Below, piece after piece: positions 7,386 to 11,906 of a stretch of 11,906 nucleotides of DNA. Within the stretch, counting starts at the first letter, position 1; the number at the start of each line of letters is the position of its first letter. Both the position numbers and the translations under genes were made by a program. The DNA lies in assembly GCA_022843505.1 (NCBI GenBank), contig JALHNN010000037.1:1-11906 (forward strand), given 5' to 3'. The DNA is from Sulfuritalea sp. GTDB taxonomy: Bacteria > Pseudomonadota > Gammaproteobacteria > Burkholderiales > Rhodocyclaceae. A model generated the notes under the pieces. The model was not told where the DNA came from and made no database searches. It saw only the letters and a list, made by a program, of their open reading frames with translations.

Positions 7386-9319
7386 GGTCGCCTCGGAGCC
7401 GCCCTGCCCCTGTCGGCCGGCTGGTAGAAGGCATCCCTTGCCTCGGGCAGGTTTGCGCGGAACTGGCGGAAATCGCCATCCAGGCTGCTGTCGGTAAGCA
7501 CGGTCGGGCGAAGGAAGATCACGAGTTCCGTCTTCCTGCTGCGGTTGTCCGAGTATTTGAACAGATCGCCCACCACGGGCACGTTGCCGATGCCTGGCAC
7601 ACCATCGGTCTTGCGGTCGCGGGTGTCCTGGATGAGACCACCGAGGACGGCAATGTCGCCCGATTGCACACGCAGGATCGATTCCATCTCGCGGCTCTGG
7701 ACTACCGGGATGCGATTGACGACGCCGGCACGTGCCAAGTCGGGATTCGGATCGGTGGCGAAAGAGGTGATGCGACTGATTGTCGGCCGCAGATTGAGAA
7801 TCACTTCCCCATGGCCGCTGATCTGCGGCGTGACCGACATCAGGAAACCAACCGGGACGGTATTCACGCTGCTGGAGTATGTCGCCGGCGTAGCCGCAGA
7901 AGTGGCCGTTGCCGCCGTTCCCGGAGTCACGGTGATGGTGAAATACACCTCGTTGTCGACGACTTTGAGCAGGCTGGTCTGGCTGTTCAGGACCGACACC
8001 TTGGGGCTGGACAGCACACGCAAGGTGCCGAAAGACTCAAGCAGCCGGAGCGCCGTGGCCATACTGTATTCCCAACTCGTCTTGTTCCAGTTCAGGCTGA
8101 CGACGCTGCTCAATACGCCACCGGTCAGCTGACCGGTGGCAGGACCGGCAGGCGCGAAATTGATTCCCGTGCCATTCCCCGATCCTGCGGTTCGCAGGAG
8201 CGACCAGTCGATTCCTTGCTGGTAGCGATCGGAAAGATCAACCTCGACGATCGTCGCCTCGATCAGCACCTGGCGCCGTGCATTGCCCATGATGCCGTCG
8301 AGGAACTCACGGACTTTTTCATGCTGACGCTGGGTGGCGCGGACGTTGATCACGCCGTTCTCGGGATTGGCGATCACCGAACCGGTTTCCCGATAGCTGC
8401 GCGGGCCGGTCGCCGCCTGGCCGCTGGTCGCCGGCGCGGCGAGCGTTGCCGCCGGCGGAGGCACTGGTGCTGGAGATACCGCTGGCGGCGATGAGGCGGG
8501 CGTTGGGGGCGCACCCGCCGTGCCCGAACCACCGGTTTGGCCTGCTGCCGGCGTAGCGGGTGCCGCCGGCGCCGAGGTCTGCACCCTGCCTGTGGTCGCG
8601 GAACTTGCCGCCGGCGCGGTTGATGCCGCCGGTGCGGCACTACTGGCACCCGACGCGTCAACAATCGGATCGGTTTGCGCGAGGATTTCGCGAAGATTCG
8701 CCACCAGGGTGACCCAAAACATGTTATTCGCCTGATTCACGATGGAACTGTTCGAGGCGTTGCTGCCGGTACCGCCGGTGCCGCTTCCCGTGCTGGCGAT
8801 ATTGGTCGAAATGCTCACCGTGCTGTCAGCCCGGCGCGTGATGTTCGGGTAATCGATGCGATAGATCTTGAGAAAGGGCCGATCGGGCGAGATCGTGAGA
8901 TTCTTGCCGTTCAGCTCGTAGCGCAGGTCAACCTGTTTGCCAATGACATCGAGGATCTCGGTCAGGGTCTGGTCGAGCACACTCATGGTCACGGTGCCGC
9001 TGATGCCCGGCTGGATGGAGACGTTGAGCTTGGCATCGCGCGCTATGGCGAACAACAGATCCTGTACCGGCGTTTCATGTACCACCACGCTGTAGAGTTC
9101 CGGCCTTTCCATCGGCGTGGGCGGCTTGGGCAGAGGCGGCACAACGGCGAACTCCGGGGCCTTGCCAGGCACCGGAGGTGGGGGATCCAGATGCTGGGTG
9201 GATGGCGGCGGGTTGGGGCTGGCGCAGGCGCCCAGCAGCAACAGGACTGCCAGACGGGGCACAAGCACGGGCCAGCGACGCCTTTGCGCCGCGCCGTCGG
9301 AGACCTCCCCAATCGCCAT
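7382..9319 (-). CDS. mshL: MSHA-type secretin MshL (outer-membrane lipoprotein)
   Basis: A 645-residue secretin that should form the outer-membrane pore for the pilus. ATG 9319-9317 is two bases after the mshM stop; an in-frame TTG at 9325 is a weaker alternative. The N-terminus has RRR, a hydrophobic stretch and a lipobox LGAC with C32 as the likely lipidated residue. A Pro-rich linker (about 36-72) follows, then an STN-type domain (about 76-146), then an N-domain that contains a Gly/Ser/Asn-rich loop (about 172-198). That region is extended by a very Ala/Pro/Ser-rich segment (about 222-305) before VIANPENGVINVRA. The C-terminal secretin domain (about 430-606) carries the signature VPGIGNVPVVGDLFK and KTELVIFLRPTVL. 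The protein is longer than I recall for the Vibrio protein, mostly through the Ala/Pro segment. The stop overlaps the mshN start. Confidence 0.93.
   Translation of the reverse strand: MAIGEVSDGAAQRRRWPVLVPRLAVLLLLGACASPNPPPSTQHLDPPPPVPGKAPEFAVVPPLPKPPTPMERPELYSVVVHETPVQDLLFAIARDAKLNVSIQPGISGTVTMSVLDQTLTEILDVIGKQVDLRYELNGKNLTISPDRPFLKIYRIDYPNITRRADSTVSISTNIASTGSGTGGTGSNASNSSIVNQANNMFWVTLVANLREILAQTDPIVDASGASSAAPAASTAPAASSATTGRVQTSAPAAPATPAAGQTGGSGTAGAPPTPASSPPAVSPAPVPPPAATLAAPATSGQAATGPRSYRETGSVIANPENGVINVRATQRQHEKVREFLDGIMGNARRQVLIEATIVEVDLSDRYQQGIDWSLLRTAGSGNGTGINFAPAGPATGQLTGGVLSSVVSLNWNKTSWEYSMATALRLLESFGTLRVLSSPKVSVLNSQTSLLKVVDNEVYFTITVTPGTAATATSAATPATYSSSVNTVPVGFLMSVTPQISGHGEVILNLRPTISRITSFATDPNPDLARAGVVNRIPVVQSREMESILRVQSGDIAVLGGLIQDTRDRKTDGVPGIGNVPVVGDLFKYSDNRSRKTELVIFLRPTVLTDSSLDGDFRQFRANLPEARDAFYQPADRGRAAPRRP
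8405..8656 (-). repeat. Ala/Pro/Ser-rich low-complexity segment inside mshL, with short GC-rich DNA repeats
   Basis: This part of mshL encodes about 84 residues made almost only of Ala, Pro, Ser, Thr and Gly. On the plus strand the 11-mer TGCCGCCGGCG occurs exactly at 8447-8457, 8561-8571 and 8606-8616, and with one mismatch at 8624-8634. On the coding strand it encodes APAA or closely related turns. Such repeats can change length by slippage or recombination. The segment probably forms a flexible linker between two periplasmic domains of the secretin. Confidence 0.7.
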
Positions 9320-9321
9320 GC

Positions 9322-10755
9322 TCAAGGTTTTGGCTCCTGGCGTATCGCGGCCCAGGTGCGCAGGATGGGCTGGTTGTGCTTGAGGTCCTGCGGAAGCGCC
9401 TGCAACGCTTGTCTCGCCTCCTGCTCGGTGGCGTAGCTGCCGACATAAACGGCGGCCGACGACTTGCCCCCGTACTTGCGATCGTGGGCGTAAATGAGCG
9501 CCGGATCGACGTGGCGGGCGATCTGCTCGATGTAGCCCGGCAAGTGGTCCATGGAGGGCAGGCTCGCCAGCTGCAGCGTGTAGCCACGGGCCGCCGGGTC
9601 GGCCAGCCGCTGTTCCGTCTTGCGCACGACCGCGGCGACTCCGAAGATTTCGCCGGGCGATATGGATTTCTGCGCTGCCGGCTGGGCGGCCTGTGGGGCA
9701 GCGACCATGGCAACGGGCTTTTCTTCCGCTGCCTTTGGCGGCGGGACAGCATCCGCTGGCGACGCAGGTTTATCCATTGGCACGGTCGGCCGTGCAGCAG
9801 CAACCGCGTGGGCCTGCGCCAGCGGCGGATTACGGAACCATCCGAGCACAAGCACGGCCGCCACGGCCATCGGCACGGCCAAGCCAAAGCCGGTCGCCCA
9901 GACGCGCCATCCCGGCAATGCCAGGCGCGAGACCGGATCCGGGTCGGCATGCAGTTCGCTGCACGCTGCCTTGACGTGGCGCTTTTCGACCTGGCGCACG
10001 CCTTCGGCATAGGCCGCCAGCAGGGCCTTGTCGGCAAGCAGATTGATGCGGCGTGCCCGGCCCTGCGATGCCCGCAGCAACTGGCTCATAGCGCCGGAGG
10101 TGAACAGACGCCCGCCCTTCCAGCCGGCGACGCGCAAGCGATGATCGATGTAGGCGTTGGCCTCTTCCTTGGGCAGGGGGGGCAGTTCGAAGCGATGGAT
10201 CACCCGGTCGCGCACCTGGCGCAGGCGACGGTCCTGCAGCAGTTCGTCCAGCTCCGGCTGCCCGAAGAGCATGATGTTGACCAGCTTGTGACGATCGGTT
10301 TCGAGATTGGATAGAAGCCGGACTTCCTCCAGGGACTCCGGCGGCATTGCATGGGCCTCGTCGATGACCAGCAGGACACGCTGCCCCAGCGAGTGCCGAC
10401 GCAGCAGCTCCTGATGCAACTGGGCGAGATTTTCCTCCGTCGATTCCTTGCGCTCGGTCAGCCCCAGGTCGCGCGAAATGGCGCTGATGATTTCGTCGCG
10501 ACTGAAACTGGGGTTGGCCAGATAGACGGTGCTGATGTCCGCCGGCAGCCGACTCAGCATCAGTCGGGCCAGCAGGGTCTTGCCGCTGCCGACTTCGGCC
10601 ACGGCGGTAACCATGCCCTCTTCGTGGCAGGCAACATGCAGAAGAGCCGTCAAGATTCCCCCACGTTGGCTTCCGGAAAAAAAGAAGTCAATGTCGGGCG
10701 TAATCTGAAACGGCGACTTTTCCAGTTCGAAGTGTTTCAGATAAAGTGAAGACAT
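9322..10755 (-). CDS. mshM: AAA+ ATPase MshM (ExeA/GspA-like) with C-terminal SPOR domain
   Basis: A 477-residue protein and probable first gene of the operon. ATG 10755 is preceded by AGGTGA with 6-base spacing. The N-terminus (SLYLKHFELEKSPFQITPD) is the typical ExeA/MshM head. Walker A is AEVGSGKT (53-60, Ala in the first position), Walker B is VLLVIDEAHAM (127-137, with D132 and E133), and sensor-like LFGQPEL is at 163-169. A lid region (about 215-265) follows, then one membrane segment (about 284-307), an Ala/Pro linker (about 310-365), and a C-terminal domain (about 390-472) with GYTLQLASLPS and AAVYVGSYATEQEARQAL. That pair of segments is the pattern of a SPOR domain, known to bind denuded peptidoglycan glycan strands. 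ExeA relatives usually carry a different peptidoglycan-binding domain. The inferred role is ATP-dependent help in passing or placing the MshL secretin through the cell wall. The neighbours mshL and mshN support this. Confidence 0.88.
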   Translation of the reverse strand: MSSLYLKHFELEKSPFQITPDIDFFFSGSQRGGILTALLHVACHEEGMVTAVAEVGSGKTLLARLMLSRLPADISTVYLANPSFSRDEIISAISRDLGLTERKESTEENLAQLHQELLRRHSLGQRVLLVIDEAHAMPPESLEEVRLLSNLETDRHKLVNIMLFGQPELDELLQDRRLRQVRDRVIHRFELPPLPKEEANAYIDHRLRVAGWKGGRLFTSGAMSQLLRASQGRARRINLLADKALLAAYAEGVRQVEKRHVKAACSELHADPDPVSRLALPGWRVWATGFGLAVPMAVAAVLVLGWFRNPPLAQAHAVAAARPTVPMDKPASPADAVPPPKAAEEKPVAMVAAPQAAQPAAQKSISPGEIFGVAAVVRKTEQRLADPAARGYTLQLASLPSMDHLPGYIEQIARHVDPALIYAHDRKYGGKSSAAVYVGSYATEQEARQALQALPQDLKHNQPILRTWAAIRQEPKP

Positions 10756-10761
10756 GGCGTG

Positions 10762-10767
10762 TCACCT
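10762..10767 (-). promoter_or_regulatory. Ribosome binding site of mshM
   Basis: AGGTGA on the minus strand, 6 bases before ATG 10755. It is a good Shine-Dalgarno match and supports the annotated start of the first gene of the pilus operon. Confidence 0.6.
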
Positions 10768-10836
10768 ATCGGCTGCAAACGGAAACCCTCTGATTTTTCT
10801 GGAAAGACAGAATGCCCGCCCAGCGAGCCTGTCACG

Positions 10837-10863
10837 AATATAGCGACCCGGACCAGCAGACAA
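10837..10863 (-). promoter_or_regulatory. Possible sigma-70-type promoter for the msh operon
   Basis: On the minus strand TTGTCT (10863-10858) and TATATT (10842-10837) are separated by 15 bases. The -10 box matches consensus at 5 of 6 positions and the -35 box at 4 of 6, but the spacer is shorter than the usual 16-18. A start about 7 bases after the -10 box would give a leader of roughly 75 bases before mshM. This is a candidate only. Confidence 0.3.
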
Positions 10864-11005
10864 TGCGCAGTACTAAGGACGTTTTCTGCCCTATTCGCTG
10901 GCTTAGGACGCGGCTGCGGACGGGCCTGCCTCAAGCGGATATATTGAATCCCGTGGCCATTGACCGCGGAGCCTCCCGCTGCCGGGGCTTACTTTTGGGG
11001 TGGAG

Positions 11006-11010
11006 AAAGG
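11006..11010 (+). promoter_or_regulatory. Ribosome binding site of trmL
   Basis: AAAGG lies 8 bases before ATG 11019; a GGAG just upstream (11002-11005) is at longer spacing. It supports the ATG as start, which is also where similarity to TrmL begins. Confidence 0.5.
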
Positions 11011-11018
11011 TCTGAGCC

Positions 11019-11483
11019 ATGTTCCACGTTGTCCTCATCGCCCCCGAGATCCCGCCGAATACCGGCAACGCGATTCGCCTGTGCGCCAACACCGGCTGCA
11101 GCCTGCACCTGGTGGAACCGCTCGGATTCGATTTGTCTGACGCGCAGTTGCGCCGGGCCGGACTGGACTATCACGAGATGACCTGCGTCACCGTGCATCG
11201 CGACTGGACGGCGTGTCGCGCCGCGCTGGGCGAGGCGCGAATCTTCGCGCTGACGACGAAGGCGAATCGCCGTCCCTCCAGCGCCGACCTTCATGCCGGG
11301 GATGCGTTTGTCTTCGGTTCGGAATCGAGCGGGCTGCCATCGAACGTGCTGGCGCAGTTCACCGATGATCGTCGCCTGCGCCTGCCGCTGATCCCGGGCA
11401 ACCGCAGCCTGAATCTTTCCAACGCCGTGGCGGTGATGGTCTATGAAGCCTGGCGTCAGCAGGATTACGCCGGAGGGATCTGA
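11019..11483 (+). CDS. trmL: tRNA (cytidine/uridine-34 2'-O)-methyltransferase TrmL
   Basis: A 154-residue SPOUT-family RNA methyltransferase, almost the same length as E. coli TrmL (YibK). The family methylates the 2'-OH of the wobble nucleotide 34 of leucine tRNAs, using S-adenosylmethionine bound in a deep trefoil knot. All three family motifs are visible: PEIPPNTGNAIRLCANTG (9-26), FVFGSESSGLP (97-107), and RLPLIPGNRSLNLSNAVAV (121-139), followed by YEAWRQ. The second motif has SESSGLP where E. coli has PETRGLP, so an Arg is replaced by Ser; the Glu and the GLP are kept. The gene is divergent from the pilus operon and is not expected to take part in it. Its stop TGA lies 3 bases from the stop of the convergent gpsA gene. 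Confidence 0.93.
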   Translation: MFHVVLIAPEIPPNTGNAIRLCANTGCSLHLVEPLGFDLSDAQLRRAGLDYHEMTCVTVHRDWTACRAALGEARIFALTTKANRRPSSADLHAGDAFVFGSESSGLPSNVLAQFTDDRRLRLPLIPGNRSLNLSNAVAVMVYEAWRQQDYAGGI

Positions 11484-11486
11484 GCC

Positions 11487-11906
11487 CTATTCGTGACGGG
11501 CTTCGCGCGCCATGAGTTGTTCGACCGCCGCGCGCGGGGTGATGCGGCCGTCGAGGACCGCCGTCACGGCGCGCGTGATCGGCATGTCGACACCCAGGGT
11601 TTCCGCCCGGCGCGCGACCTCGCGCGCGGCGGGCACGCCCTCGGCAACGTGGCCCAGTTCGCGGATGACATCGGGCAGGGCGCGCCCCTCGGCCAGCAGC
11701 AGGCCGACCCGGCGATTGCGCGACAGGTCGCCGGTGCAGGTCAGCACCAGGTCGCCCATGCCGGCCAGGCCCATGAAGGTTTCGCGTTTCGCGCCCAGGG
11801 CTTCGCCGAAGCGGGTGATTTCCACCAGGCCGCGGGTGATCAGCGCGGCGCGGGCATTGTTGCCCAGCCCCAGCCCGTCGCAGATGCCGGTGGCGATGGC
11901 GAGCAC
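11487..11906 (-). CDS. gpsA: Glycerol-3-phosphate dehydrogenase [NAD(P)+], C-terminal part (cut by right edge)
   Basis: 139 residues of the C-terminal domain, ending in TAG at 11489-11487. The frame stays open to the window edge, and the GTG at 11906 is an internal valine, not a start. Conserved GpsA stretches are clear: LAIATGICDGLGLGNNARAA, ALITRGLVEITRFGEALGA, FMGLAGMGDLVLTCTGDLSR followed by NRRVG, then VAEGVPAA and MPITRAV. GpsA reduces dihydroxyacetone phosphate to sn-glycerol 3-phosphate for phospholipid synthesis in the cytoplasm. The NNAR and the GMGDL...SRNRR motifs belong to the substrate-binding helical domain and look intact. The NAD-binding Rossmann half lies outside the window. 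The gene converges on trmL. Confidence 0.95.
   Translation of the reverse strand: MLAIATGICDGLGLGNNARAALITRGLVEITRFGEALGAKRETFMGLAGMGDLVLTCTGDLSRNRRVGLLLAEGRALPDVIRELGHVAEGVPAAREVARRAETLGVDMPITRAVTAVLDGRITPRAAVEQLMAREARHE

Larger units (their letters stand above)
10756..11018. other. Divergent intergenic region between mshM and trmL
   Basis: A 263-base stretch with no convincing gene. Small frames in it (for example 10759-10947 plus and 10737-10934 minus) have no family features. It must hold the promoters for the leftward pilus operon and for rightward trmL. Two TATATT-like elements are present: 10837-10842 (minus, candidate pilus promoter) and 10940-10945 (plus, no good -35 at normal distance). 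A 5-base inverted repeat CTAAG/CTTAG lies near 10873-10906 but is too short to interpret. I see no sigma-54 GG-N10-GC element and no c-di-GMP riboswitch core. Confidence 0.6.

Noticed and set aside
7364..8494. Long plus-strand open frame (376 codons) opposite mshL
   Set aside because: It is antisense to a strongly recognisable secretin. The translation is Arg/Gly/His-rich with no family motif, as expected for a high-GC shadow frame.
9075..10037. Minus-strand open frame (320 codons) in another frame over mshM and mshL
   Set aside because: It spans the mshM/mshL boundary in a different frame with a low-complexity Arg/Pro/Ser-rich translation, while both overlapped genes are well supported.
9178..10314. 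Long plus-strand open frame (378 codons) opposite mshM and the start of mshL
   Set aside because: It is antisense to the AAA+ ATPase with intact Walker motifs. No domain features or suitable start context; a shadow frame.
287..10755. A type II secretion (gsp) operon or a pilMNOPQ operon
   Set aside because: The mshM, mshL, mshN, mshE order, the TPR protein with the MSLLLDAL head and the MshEN domain fit MSHA better. There is no gspC or gspD-type N-domain set and no PilP or PilQ AMIN domain.
10756..10870. A c-di-GMP (GEMM) riboswitch or sigma-54 promoter in the leader of mshM
   Set aside because: The conserved GEMM core (CACGCACAGGGCAAACC-like) is absent, and no GG-N10-GC element with the right flanks is visible on either strand.
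1..11906. CRISPR array, insertion sequence, prophage, tRNA or attachment site
   Set aside because: No regularly spaced repeats, transposase-like frame, terminal inverted repeats, tRNA cloverleaf or integrase was seen. The only repeats are short in-gene GC-rich ones in mshL.

Overview
The window is high-GC DNA from a Gram-negative bacterium, most likely a betaproteobacterium (my best guess is near the Rhodocyclales). This rests on recognition of the TrmL and GpsA sequences and the style of the pilus genes, not on a search. About 10.7 kb is one minus-strand gene block for the inner-membrane, periplasmic and outer-membrane machinery of an MSHA-type (mannose-sensitive haemagglutinin-like) type IV pilus. 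The right end carries two unrelated housekeeping genes.

Layout, read in the direction of pilus transcription (right to left): mshM-like AAA+ ATPase with a C-terminal SPOR domain (10755-9322); mshL secretin lipoprotein (9319-7382); mshN TPR protein (7385-5769); mshE assembly ATPase with an N-terminal MshEN c-di-GMP-binding-type domain (5748-4030); mshG GspF-type platform protein (4030-2831); a GspL-like PilM/PilN-type fusion in the mshI position (2834-1374); a PilO/MshJ-like protein (1377-751); a small exported MshK-like protein (754-287); and the start of a membrane-anchored, pilin-locus-type protein that runs off the left edge (290-1). Most junctions are ATGA, GTGA or TGATG overlaps and the widest gap is 17 bases, so the block looks like one translationally coupled operon. 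No pilin or minor pilin with a classical prepilin leader is in the window; they would be expected beyond the left edge.

How the parts should work together (inference from the families): MshE powers pilus extension through MshG. The MshI/J/K-like proteins form the inner-membrane alignment complex. MshL is the outer-membrane pore. MshM and MshN resemble the ExeA/ExeB type of pair, which couples an inner-membrane ATPase and peptidoglycan binding to secretin assembly. The MshEN domain suggests direct c-di-GMP control.

A 263-base intergenic region (10756-11018) separates the operon from divergent trmL (tRNA 2'-O-methyltransferase, plus strand). trmL converges on the C-terminal part of gpsA (minus strand, cut by the right edge) with 3 bases between the stop codons. 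I see no mobile element, CRISPR array, tRNA, rRNA or integration site. The most notable features are the gene order (I-J-K block after G), the GspL-like fusion, an asymmetric MshEN motif pair, the SPOR domain on MshM, a long Ala/Pro insert in the secretin, and lower GC at the left end.
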